Shown in pieces: positions 25,891 through 33,858 of a DNA stretch of 64,000 nt. The notes beneath the pieces are model-generated. The model saw nothing but the letters and a program-made list of their open reading frames with translations, did not search any database and was not told the origin of the DNA. Each line of letters begins with the position of its first letter. Position 1 is the first letter of the stretch. Source of the stretch: VFMC01 sp039796935 (GTDB lineage: Bacteria; Actinomycetota; Acidimicrobiia; Acidimicrobiales; Ilumatobacteraceae); NCBI GenBank assembly GCA_039796935.1, contig JBDKIV010000240.1, forward strand, positions 33,773 through 97,772, in the 5' to 3' direction. The translations under genes and the position numbers were made by a program.

Positions 25891-27874
25891 ACCTCCCCCG
25901 GCCGGGACCGACACCGTCGAGCCGCAGGCCATCCCGCTGCTGCCCGAGCGACCGAAGCGGATGGGTCCTGTCACCCGATGGCTCGTGCTCCGCAGCGTTG
26001 CGGTCTTCGTCGTCTGGCAGGCGATCGCGGCTTCGCTCGTCGTGTTCGGCGGTGACACCGCCCGCGCCGGCGGCCTGTCCCTCGTCGTACCGGGAGGCGG
26101 GTTCGTGTTCACCGCCAGCCCGGTGCTGTTCGCGCTCACCTGGGTGGCGATGTCGGTCGCCGTGGTCCTCTGGTGGGGCATGAGCCTCCACGTCGGCATT
26201 CCGGTGGTGTGGATGCTGAGCGCCGTGGGCAGCGCGCTGGTGGCGAACGGCCCGCGCCTCTGGGTCGAGCGCGGCACCACGTGGGGATGGGCGATCCCGG
26301 CGAGCTACCTGCTGGCCGTCGTGCTGGTCGGCGCACTCGTGTGGTCGTTCGAGGCCCGCTTCCGTCGCAAGCGAGCCGCGGTCCCCGAGCTCAACGAGTA
26401 CCTCGCCTCGGCCCGGCTGCCCGAACCGTCCCGAGCGCTGCGGACCCCCGACGAGATGGATGCCGAACTGCTCCGCTGGAGCTACGAACTCGCCCTGCAG
26501 CCCATCGACCGCTTCGACGGGTTCGAGTGGGGCGAACAGTTCCACGGCGGGACCGTGGTCCGTTACCAGTTGAACTACCTCGGCTGGGCGCTCGCCCCCT
26601 ACGCGGTCAACTACGTGCCCAACGCGCCCGGCCAGATCGAGCTGGCGCTTCGCAACCTGGTCATCAAACAGACCGACCTCCGTGTCTGGCAGTACTGGCA
26701 GACCCTCAACCGGCTCGGCAACTTCGACGGCAATCCCGATCCGCTGGTGCGCGACAACATCATGTTCTCGGGCTTCACGGGCGACCAGATCAACCTCTAC
26801 GAGGCCGCGACCGGCTCGACCTACTTCGACCAACCAGGTTCGCTGACGTTCGTGTGGAAAGACGGCCGCACCTTCGCGTACGACCACCACAGCTGGATGG
26901 AGGCGGTGCGCAAGAACTTCGAGCAGAGCCGGTTGGGGTTCTTCCCGTGCGAGCCGGGGTGGGCCTTCGCGGCGTGCAACACCCTCGGCGCGCAGGCGCT
27001 GTACGGGCACGACCGCCTGCACGGGACGTCGCTGTGGGCGTCGGTCGAACCCAGATGGCGCGAGACGCTCGAACGCGAGTACCTGATGCCGGACGGCAAC
27101 TACGCCAACATCCGGTCGACCCACACGGGGCTGTCGTGGGACACCGGCGAGACGCCGGGCGGCGAGTACTTCGCCACGGGGACCCACCAGTTCCGCGATG
27201 TCGCACCCGACCTGGCAGCACGCGGTCGAGCACTGAGCTTGCGTCACGCACCGCAGAAGCTGGCCAAGCTCCGGGCCCTCATCGCCGATGGTGTGCTGCA
27301 GATGCAGCTGCCCGACGAGTGGGAGCGCAACCGCGCCCGGCGCAGCGCGGTGCCCGGCTGGACGAAGCTGATCGGCGGTGCCCGGGCGGTCGGCGACGAA
27401 GAACTCGCCGTCGCGGCCCAGCGCGCCCACGACCGACAGTGCGCCACGGGTCAGCGGTGGCCCGAGCGGCCGCTGGCCGTCGGGGTCTCCAACCTCGCCC
27501 TGCACCTGCTGGTTCGCTGGTCGACCCCGATCGACAATGCTGCGTTGAACATCCGCGGCTACGTGCCACCGGTCGGTCCGGTCCTGCACGACGCGCCCTG
27601 GCCGGCAGTGCTGGTGACGCTGGCCCGCTCGAGCGACGGTGTCACACTCGACCTCGTGCTCCGTCCCGGCCCGGAGGCCGATGCGCGACCGGTCGGTCTC
27701 GGCTTCACCGCCCTGCAGCCCGGCACGACGTATCGGCTCGCGGGGGACGGGTTCGACGTCGAGTTCGTCGCCGACGGCGACGGGCACGGGTCGATCGACG
27801 TCACCGTCGGGGCCACCCTGGCCCTGCGACTCGAGCCGGTCACGGCCGACACGGCGGACCGGGTGCTGTCATGA
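25877..27874 (+). CDS. Linalool dehydratase/isomerase-like (LDI-fold) membrane protein (1)
   Basis: This encodes 665 residues. Four to five hydrophobic segments occupy about residues 30-160. The LDI-like catalytic domain follows: W-G-E-Q-F-H-G-G, Y-Q-L-N-Y, N-P-D-P-L-V-R-D-N-I-M-F-S-G-F, F-A-Y-D-H-H and C358-E-P-G-W-A-F-A-A-C367-N. The two cysteines nine residues apart match the spacing of the catalytic pair of Castellaniella linalool dehydratase-isomerase. That enzyme is soluble or periplasmic with a signal peptide, whereas this protein has several TM helices. The C-terminal 130 residues form an additional domain. Substrate unknown: an allylic alcohol or hydrophobic alkene is possible. Confidence 0.78.
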   Translation: MSITAPPPAGTDTVEPQAIPLLPERPKRMGPVTRWLVLRSVAVFVVWQAIAASLVVFGGDTARAGGLSLVVPGGGFVFTASPVLFALTWVAMSVAVVLWWGMSLHVGIPVVWMLSAVGSALVANGPRLWVERGTTWGWAIPASYLLAVVLVGALVWSFEARFRRKRAAVPELNEYLASARLPEPSRALRTPDEMDAELLRWSYELALQPIDRFDGFEWGEQFHGGTVVRYQLNYLGWALAPYAVNYVPNAPGQIELALRNLVIKQTDLRVWQYWQTLNRLGNFDGNPDPLVRDNIMFSGFTGDQINLYEAATGSTYFDQPGSLTFVWKDGRTFAYDHHSWMEAVRKNFEQSRLGFFPCEPGWAFAACNTLGAQALYGHDRLHGTSLWASVEPRWRETLEREYLMPDGNYANIRSTHTGLSWDTGETPGGEYFATGTHQFRDVAPDLAARGRALSLRHAPQKLAKLRALIADGVLQMQLPDEWERNRARRSAVPGWTKLIGGARAVGDEELAVAAQRAHDRQCATGQRWPERPLAVGVSNLALHLLVRWSTPIDNAALNIRGYVPPVGPVLHDAPWPAVLVTLARSSDGVTLDLVLRPGPEADARPVGLGFTALQPGTTYRLAGDGFDVEFVADGDGHGSIDVTVGATLALRLEPVTADTADRVLS

Positions 27875-28011
27875 TCTCGATGTACCTCAACTGCGCACAG
27901 GTGTGGGTCCGTCTCGTACGGCTCTGGTGCCGGCTCACCCGCCGGCCTCAGGTGACCTACGAGGCCCCGCCGCTCGCCCATGCCCGACCATCCGGTGGAG
28001 ACCGCTCGTGA
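27871..28011 (+). CDS. Small cationic protein 1, paired with LDI-like protein 1
   Basis: This encodes 46 residues overlapping the stop of the LDI gene (ATGA) and the GTG of the next LDI gene (GTGA). Residues 6-33 (with C-x-x-x-W-x-R-L-V-x-L and R-R-P-x-V-T) align with the small gene at 29933 at about 13 of 28 positions. An amphipathic, positively charged stretch follows a short hydrophobic face. I recognise no family. The conserved position and similarity argue that it is real. Confidence 0.6.
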   Translation: MISMYLNCAQVWVRLVRLWCRLTRRPQVTYEAPPLAHARPSGGDRS

Positions 28012-29933
28012 CCGATCTGCTCCTGCTCCCTGAACGACCGAAGCGTTTCGGCCCGGTCACGCGCCGGTTGCTCGGCCGCTTCGTCGCCGTGATGCTGATG
28101 GTCGAGATCGTCGGCGCCGCGCTCGTGTTCGTGGCCGACGATCCGGTCGCCCGGGCGGCCGGTCTGTCCCTCGTGTTCCCGGGCGGCGGGTTCCTCTACG
28201 CCGCGTCGCCGGTGCTGTTCGTCGCCACGCAGGTCCTGGTGGTCGTGGCGCTCGTGCTGTGGTGGGGTCTCAGCACCCACTTCTCGATCCCCGCCGTCTG
28301 GGCGCTCGGCGTGATCGGTTCGGTGCTGCTCGCCGACGGGCCCAGGGTCTGGGTCGATCGCGGGACGCACTGGGACTGGGCGGTGCCGGTCGTGTACGCC
28401 GCAGCGCTCGTCACGCTGGGTGTGATGGTCTGGAAGGTCGAGCGGCGCTTCCGCGCCAAACGCGCCCGCGTGCCCGAGATCAACAGCTATCTGCGCGACG
28501 CAGCCGTTCCCGATCGCGTGACCGAACTCCGAGCGCCCGACGCGATGGATGCCGAGTTGCTTCGCTGGTGCTACTCGTTCGCCGACCAACCCGACGACGG
28601 CCTGGCCGGACTCGACTGGGGCGAGCAGTTCCACGGCGGCACGCAGCTCCGCTATCAGCTCAACAGCGTCGCTTGGTCGATGGCGCTGTACGCCGCGAAC
28701 TATCTGCCCAATGCCCCGCGCCGGATCGAACAGGCGCTCGGACGGGTGGTCGCCAAGCACACCGACCCGCGTGTGTGGGGCTACTGGCGCACGCTCAACC
28801 TGCTCGGCAACTTCGACCCGAACCCCGACCCGATCCGCCGCGACAACATCATGTTCTCGGCGTTCCTCGGCGATGTGATCAACAGCTTCGAGGCCGCCAC
28901 CGGCTCGAGCCGGTTCGACGAGGCAGGGTCGCTCACGTTCGTGTGGCGCGACGGGCGCACCTTCGCCTACGACCATCACTCGATCGTCGCGGCGGTGCGC
29001 GCCAACTACGACCGCAGCCGGCTCGGGTTCTTCCCGTGCGAGCCCGGTTGGTCGTTCACGGTGTGCAACGTGATGGGCGCCCAGGCGCTCCACGGCCACG
29101 ACACGCTGCACGGCACCGACGAGTGGGACCAGGTGCGTGAGCGCTGGCGGCAGACCCTCGACGAGGAGTACCTCACACCCGACGGCTCGTATGCCCACAT
29201 CCGTTCCAACCACGTCGGCCTGTCGTGGGACACGGGCGAGGTGCCGGGCGGTCACTACTTCGCCAACGGCACCCACCGGTTCGTCGACATCCTCCCCGAT
29301 CACGCTCGCCGCGCGAAGGCACTCGACCTTCGCGGGGCCAGCGGCAAGATGGCGGCGCTGTCGTCGATGATCCGCGACGGACGGCTCGAACTCGAACTGC
29401 CCGAAGAGCCCGAACGCCACCGGACCCGCTCGAGCGCACTACTCCCGTGGAACAAGGTGATCGGCGGCGCGCGCATGGTCGGCGACGCAGCCCTCACCCG
29501 AGCGGCGGTCGAAGCGTCGGCCCGGCAGTGCGCCACGGGTGAGCGCTGGCCGGGACGTCCGCTCGCCGTGGGTGGTGCCGGCATCGGCTCGCACATGCTG
29601 CTGCGCTGGTCCGCCCCACTCGACCTGGCCGCGCTCAACATGCGCGGCTACCTGGCCCCGGTGGGTCCGGTCGTCGACGAGGCCGACGACCGGGTGCTCG
29701 TCACGCTCGCCCGCTGCGATGACGGTGTTCGGCTCGACCTGATGCTCGAGCCGTACGGCGAAGCCGTGCACGACGCCGTGCTGGCCGTCAGCGGGTTGGC
29801 CCCGTCGACCACGGCTCGGATCCACGGCGACGGTATCGACCTGAGCGTCGTTGCAGCGCCCGACGGGTCGGCGCGTGTCGTCGTGCCGCTCGTCGACCGA
29901 CCGGTGCGTCTCGTCGTGGAGGCAGCGTCGTGA
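28008..29933 (+). CDS. Linalool dehydratase/isomerase-like (LDI-fold) membrane protein (2)
   Basis: This encodes 641 residues and is a close paralogue of the preceding LDI-like protein: the same N-terminal L-L-P-E-R-P-K-R, the same TM cluster and the same W-G-E-Q-F-H-G-G, N-P-D-P-I-R-R-D-N-I-M-F-S and Y-D-H-H motifs. The cysteine pair is C344-E-P-G-W-S-F-T-V-C353-N. The two proteins are probably functionally similar or partners. The GTG at 28008 overlaps the stop of the small gene. The stop overlaps the next small gene. Confidence 0.78.
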   Translation: MTDLLLLPERPKRFGPVTRRLLGRFVAVMLMVEIVGAALVFVADDPVARAAGLSLVFPGGGFLYAASPVLFVATQVLVVVALVLWWGLSTHFSIPAVWALGVIGSVLLADGPRVWVDRGTHWDWAVPVVYAAALVTLGVMVWKVERRFRAKRARVPEINSYLRDAAVPDRVTELRAPDAMDAELLRWCYSFADQPDDGLAGLDWGEQFHGGTQLRYQLNSVAWSMALYAANYLPNAPRRIEQALGRVVAKHTDPRVWGYWRTLNLLGNFDPNPDPIRRDNIMFSAFLGDVINSFEAATGSSRFDEAGSLTFVWRDGRTFAYDHHSIVAAVRANYDRSRLGFFPCEPGWSFTVCNVMGAQALHGHDTLHGTDEWDQVRERWRQTLDEEYLTPDGSYAHIRSNHVGLSWDTGEVPGGHYFANGTHRFVDILPDHARRAKALDLRGASGKMAALSSMIRDGRLELELPEEPERHRTRSSALLPWNKVIGGARMVGDAALTRAAVEASARQCATGERWPGRPLAVGGAGIGSHMLLRWSAPLDLAALNMRGYLAPVGPVVDEADDRVLVTLARCDDGVRLDLMLEPYGEAVHDAVLAVSGLAPSTTARIHGDGIDLSVVAAPDGSARVVVPLVDRPVRLVVEAAS

Positions 29934-30031
29934 TGCTCGACTGCGACCGCCTGTGGACGCGTCTGGTGACACTCGTCTACCGGATCCGCCGCCGGCCTCG
30001 GGTGACTACGCCGCCGCAGCGACGGGGATGA
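29933..30031 (+). CDS. Small cationic protein 2, paired with LDI-like protein 2
   Basis: This encodes 32 residues starting inside the stop of the second LDI gene (TGATG). It resembles the small protein at 27871: L-D-C-D-R-L-W-T-R-L-V-T-L then R-I-R-R-R-P-R-V-T. Seven arginines follow residue 4 in a mostly basic sequence. It ends inside the convergent histidine kinase gene (26-base overlap). It is too short for routine annotation. No family is known to me. Confidence 0.55.
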   Translation: MLDCDRLWTRLVTLVYRIRRRPRVTTPPQRRG

Positions 30032-31352
30032 CGAGTCGGAACGTGGCGCCGCCGGCGTCGTGTTCGACGAGTTCGATCGTTCCGCCGCAGCGTTCGAGGA
30101 GCAGGTGGACGGTCGGCAGACCGAGCCCTCGACCCTCGCCCTTGGTCGACGAGAACGGCGTGAAGACGTCGCGGGCCAGCTCGGCCGGGACACCCGGGCC
30201 GTCGTCGCTGACCAGGACTTCGACCGCCGGACGACCGGACTGCACGGTGCTCGACAGCTTCACCCGGATCGAGCCGTGACCCTGCTGGGCATCCCCGGCG
30301 TTCGACACCAGATTGAGCATCACCTGCAGCAGATCGCCCTCGGACAACTCGACGACGGTGTGCTCGTCGACGTCGAGGTGGAAGCGGAGGTCGACCCCGC
30401 GACCGGCCACCGAACGCAGGAACCCCATCGAACCGGCCAGGGCCGGAACGATCACGCACGACCCGCCCTCTGCCCCGCGTGACCCGCTGCGCAGTCGCTG
30501 CAAACGTGCCGTCATGGCGGCAGCGTTGTCGCACGCTTCGAGGATCCGCTCGACACCCTGACGAGCCGAGTCGGACAGCTCCTCGCTCTCGAGCAGGCTG
30601 CACTGGAGCGAGATCATCGTGATGAGGTTGTTCATGTCGTGAGCGACACCCGACGCCAGCCGTCCGATGTACCCGAGCCGCTCCTGCCGTTCGGCGAGCG
30701 CCCACGCCTCTCGTTCGGCCGCTTGGGCTGCAGCACGCTCTCGATCGGTACGGATCACGTCGATCATGTGGGCACAGACCGCCAGGAACGGCTCGAGGAA
30801 CTCGATGTCGTGCTCGTCGAACCCTCCCGGGCGGTTGGCGACCCCGATCATGCCGATCAGCACGTCGTTGCGACGAAGCGGCAAGCCGAGGAAGCTCACG
30901 AGCGGTGGGTGCCCGGGCGGAAGTCCACCACGACGCGGGTCGTGCGCCGGTTCGTTGCTGATGAGCGGCTCGCCCGAGGTGAGCACCCGACCGAACAACG
31001 TGTCGAGGTTCGAGAACACCAGCCCGCGGTCTTCGCCCTGGTTGTCGAGGTAGAGCTGCCGGGTGGCGTCGTCCCAGGCGATGTTGGTGAGCGCCCAGCT
31101 CTTCAGGTACGGCCGAGCGTCATCGGTGTAGAGCACCTCCCCGATGAAGCCGTACTCGCAGCCGGTGAGCCGCAGCACGTCGTCGAGGATCCGCTCGAAC
31201 AGCTGCGGCCGATCGGCATCGCGGAAGTACAGCCGATGAGCACGTTCGATCGCGCCGAGGAGCTCGGACGCAGGTGACGTCGCTGTCTCCTCCACGACGG
31301 CCAACTTAGTGCGTCCGACCTCGCTCGCGCGCGTGCTGGTCGCCGGCGGCAT
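30006..31352 (-). CDS. GAF-domain sensor histidine kinase
   Basis: This encodes about 448 residues. A GAF-like sensor region occupies roughly residues 40-200 (L-F-E-R-I-L-D-D-V-L-R-L-T-G-C and F-L-G-L-P-L-R). The phosphoacceptor box is A-S-G-V-A-H-D-M-N-N. The ATPase domain has N-L-V-S-N-A-G-D-A, D-D-G-P-G-V-P and G-R-G-L-G-L. No TM helices are visible, so the sensor is cytosolic. The start is uncertain between the ATG at 31352 and later GTG codons. It is likely to work with the response regulator and PAS-REC protein upstream. Confidence 0.85.
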   Translation of the reverse strand: MPPATSTRASEVGRTKLAVVEETATSPASELLGAIERAHRLYFRDADRPQLFERILDDVLRLTGCEYGFIGEVLYTDDARPYLKSWALTNIAWDDATRQLYLDNQGEDRGLVFSNLDTLFGRVLTSGEPLISNEPAHDPRRGGLPPGHPPLVSFLGLPLRRNDVLIGMIGVANRPGGFDEHDIEFLEPFLAVCAHMIDVIRTDRERAAAQAAEREAWALAERQERLGYIGRLASGVAHDMNNLITMISLQCSLLESEELSDSARQGVERILEACDNAAAMTARLQRLRSGSRGAEGGSCVIVPALAGSMGFLRSVAGRGVDLRFHLDVDEHTVVELSEGDLLQVMLNLVSNAGDAQQGHGSIRVKLSSTVQSGRPAVEVLVSDDGPGVPAELARDVFTPFSSTKGEGRGLGLPTVHLLLERCGGTIELVEHDAGGATFRLVIPVAAAA

Positions 31353-31743
31353 GCGCCTCGGCCGGACGATCCGGCCGTGGCGCTGCCACGAGATTTGACG
31401 GTGCTGCGGGCGGGCACCACAGCACCGTCGATCTGCGAGCACGGGCGCTCATGCCGTGCTCACGCCCGCATGGTGTCGGGCAAGGCGGTGAGACCGCCGG
31501 CAGCCACGCTCTCGGGGCTCAAGCCCAGCGTGACTGCCGAGGCTGTTGGCGCACCACCCGCCGCGATCGCGAAGGCGCCGGCGTCCGCCGACCGGCGCAG
31601 CCACCGCGCAGCGGGGGTTCGAGGTGGCTCGATCGGGCGGGGGTGCGTCACGGGTTGTAGAGAACCTGATCGTTCGTCGCTGCGAAACTCAGGAATCCAT
31701 CAATCTCCGGCGGGATGCTCCTCACTCTGGTGAGGGACATCCC
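31353..31743. other. Intergenic region of about 390 bases
   Basis: This lies between the histidine kinase start and the response regulator stop. It holds no gene that I trust. A 63-codon frame on the minus strand (31460-31651) has no recognisable similarity or good ribosome site. The only clear structure is the inverted repeat at its right end. The promoter of the histidine kinase must lie here. Confidence 0.5.
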
Positions 31744-31747
31744 TCAC
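31730..31747. repeat. Perfect inverted repeat GTGAGGGA-CA-TCCCTCAC
   Basis: Two eight-base arms with a two-base spacer overlap the stop codon of the response regulator gene. A further CCTCAC on the left can pair with the same GTGAGG. It may act as a transcription end hairpin, though no T-run follows, or as a protein site. A similar but imperfect GTGAGGGACG-TTCTCAC lies near 46795. Confidence 0.5.
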
Positions 31748-32418
31748 GTGCGCGAGCCCGCCGCCCGCATGACCGCATGCACTCGGGGATTGACGCCGTC
31801 GTCGCCGGCATCGATGCCCAGCTTCGAGTAGATGGTGGTCAGCATCCGCTCGACGGTCTTCACCGACAGGTGCACGCGTTCGGCGATCGCTCGATTGCTG
31901 AGTCCGGCCGCCAGCGCTGCCAGGACCTGGCGCTCGCCGTCGCTCAGCGAGGCCACCTGTGCGTCGGTCCGCTCACCCAGACGATGCAGCTCGGGGTCGA
32001 TCATCACGAACCCCGACACCACCGCATCGATCGCCTGGCGCAGTCGACGACTCGTGTTCGTGCTCTTCAACAGGTACGCCCACGCCACGTCGAGTCGCTG
32101 GGGCAGCACCGCCACCAGATCCGGGCGGGCATCGCCGCTGAGGATGACGACGCCACGAGGACGGTCGCCGCCATGGCCACCGGCGACCACATCGGCTGCC
32201 ACGTCGAGCCCTTCGCCGTCGGGAAGACCGAGGTCGACCACCAAGACGTCGACCGCGACACCGCGGAGTCCGCGTCGAGCCTCGTCGGCGGTACGGAACA
32301 CGCCCGCCAGGCACAGGTCGTCCTGCTTCGACACCCACTCGCCCAGCAGGTCGGCGAGCAGATGTTCGTCTTCGACCACAGCGACGCGCACGACCTGACG
32401 GTCGACGTCGACGGTCAC
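31744..32418 (-). CDS. NarL/LuxR-type response regulator
   Basis: This encodes 224 residues. The N-terminal receiver domain has V-V-E-D-E-H and phosphoacceptor D62 in V-V-D-L-G-L-P-D-G. The C-terminal LuxR helix-turn-helix has L-S-D-G-E-R-Q-V-L-A-A-L-A-A-G-L-S-N-R-A-I-A and V-K-T-V-E-R-M-L. It probably activates transcription in response to the neighbouring kinase. Its start overlaps the stop of the PAS-REC gene by four bases, so the two are co-translated. Confidence 0.9.
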   Translation of the reverse strand: MTVDVDRQVVRVAVVEDEHLLADLLGEWVSKQDDLCLAGVFRTADEARRGLRGVAVDVLVVDLGLPDGEGLDVAADVVAGGHGGDRPRGVVILSGDARPDLVAVLPQRLDVAWAYLLKSTNTSRRLRQAIDAVVSGFVMIDPELHRLGERTDAQVASLSDGERQVLAALAAGLSNRAIAERVHLSVKTVERMLTTIYSKLGIDAGDDGVNPRVHAVMRAAGSRT

Positions 32419-33416
32419 GCTGCGCCCTGCGACAACCGCTCGATGGACTGGACCAGCTCGAGTGCCCGGAACGGCTTGCGCAGCACGGTCGCATCGTCGG
32501 GAAGCCGCCGGGACAGGTCGGCACCGGCGTGCCCGGTGATGAACAGCACCGGCAGATCGGGCCGCCGCGAGCGCAGTTCCTCGGCCAGCGTGACACCGTC
32601 CATCAACGGCATCGACAGATCGGTCACCAGGAACTCGAACGGCGTGCGATCGGCGACGTCGAGCGCCTCGACACCGTTCGATGCGACGTGCACGACGTAT
32701 CCCCGGCGGCTCAGGATCTGCGCGACCGTGTCGAGCAGGGTGGGCTCGTCGTCGACCACCAGCACGATCGGGCGGTCGTCGGAACCGTCCATCGGCACGG
32801 TCGGGACCGTCGGCCGCAGTCGCTCTCCGGATCGTTCGAGCAGCTGAGCACCGAGGCGTGCGGCGCGGTCGAGCAGATCGCGCAGCGCCCCGGCATGCAC
32901 GGTGTCGTCGGCCAGGTCGAGCTGCAGTTGCATCGCCGCCAGCAGATTGTTGAGCTCGTGCGCCGTCTCTGCGGCCACCCGGGCGACCGCCGTCTCGGCC
33001 GCGAGTTCGCGCTGCACGCGGTCGAGCTCTTCCTGTTCGGTCCGGTCGACGATCAGCCCGAGCATGGCGACGACCTCGCCATCGGGCCCCCGCAATGCCC
33101 GGGCGATCAACCGTCCCGGGAACGTCGAGCCGTCCGGCCGCATGTACTGCTTGTCGGTGACCATCTCGTCGAGCTCGCCGCTGGCGAGTCGGCCCAGGTA
33201 GTCGCGAGTCCGGTCACGGTCGTCCGGGTGGGTGATCGCAACCGCGCTCTGCTCGGGCAGGTCGGCCGGATCGAGGCCGAGCAGTTCGACGAACGCCTCG
33301 TTCGCGTCGAGTTGATTGCCGTCGACGTCGAGCAGCGAGAGCGCGACCGGAGCACGATCGAACGCCAGCCGACCCAGCAGCAGACGCGGCGTGTCATCGC
33401 TTCTCACTCCCGGCAC
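32415..33416 (-). CDS. PAS-domain / histidine-phosphoacceptor / receiver protein without an ATPase domain
   Basis: This encodes about 333 residues. A PAS domain (residues about 10-130) with D-A-N-E-A-F-V-E-L-L-G is followed by a short HisKA-like helix pair with A-E-T-A-H-E-L-N-N-L-L. The protein then goes directly into a receiver domain (V-L-V-V-D-D-E-P, acceptor D in V-T-D-L-S-M-P-L-M-D-G). No N-box, G1 or G2 boxes of an HATPase domain are present, so it cannot autophosphorylate by itself. It is probably a phosphorelay intermediate. The start is uncertain; the GTG at 33416 is chosen. Confidence 0.75.
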   Translation of the reverse strand: MPGVRSDDTPRLLLGRLAFDRAPVALSLLDVDGNQLDANEAFVELLGLDPADLPEQSAVAITHPDDRDRTRDYLGRLASGELDEMVTDKQYMRPDGSTFPGRLIARALRGPDGEVVAMLGLIVDRTEQEELDRVQRELAAETAVARVAAETAHELNNLLAAMQLQLDLADDTVHAGALRDLLDRAARLGAQLLERSGERLRPTVPTVPMDGSDDRPIVLVVDDEPTLLDTVAQILSRRGYVVHVASNGVEALDVADRTPFEFLVTDLSMPLMDGVTLAEELRSRRPDLPVLFITGHAGADLSRRLPDDATVLRKPFRALELVQSIERLSQGAA

Positions 33417-33501
33417 GTTAGCCACACGAGCCGACGGCGACGTCACAAACGGGTGACACCCATCCGTTGAAGCGTTCATCCACGCCCGACCGGAGGACCG
33501 C

Positions 33502-33858
33502 ATGAGCGACGACCACACCCCCATCGACGACGAGACCGCCCAGATGCTCGAGCACGTCTACGTGCGGGCAACGCGGATCGAACCGCAACTGCGCCGGTTC
33601 TCGCGGGTCCTCGCCGACCTCGGCCTACCCGTCCCGGCCGACTGGGCGTCGCAGGACGACCTGAGCACCGTGTCGTTCGCCGACCTCACCGTCACGCAGT
33701 TCGACCGTCTCCTCTGCCTGTTCGAGGATCTCGCCGCCAACCGGCCCATCTCGGTCACCGTGGTGCGCGGCGGGCCGACCCTGTTCGATCCGGGTCCGCC
33801 CTCCGGGCCGGTCTCGCCGCCCTCGACGTCGAGCGTTCACATGGTGGTGCCGCGATGA
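33502..33858 (+). CDS. Hypothetical protein
   Basis: This encodes 118 residues with no recognised domain. The first two thirds are acidic and helical; the C-terminus is a proline-rich tail ending in V-H-M-V-V-P-R. GGAGGA stands before the ATG, and the stop overlaps the start of the next gene (ATGA), so translation is coupled. It is divergent from the PAS-REC gene with an 85-base promoter region between them. Confidence 0.55.
   Translation: MSDDHTPIDDETAQMLEHVYVRATRIEPQLRRFSRVLADLGLPVPADWASQDDLSTVSFADLTVTQFDRLLCLFEDLAANRPISVTVVRGGPTLFDPGPPSGPVSPPSTSSVHMVVPR

Noticed and set aside
31460..31651. 63-codon minus-strand frame in the intergenic region
   Set aside because: No similarity, no convincing ribosome site.
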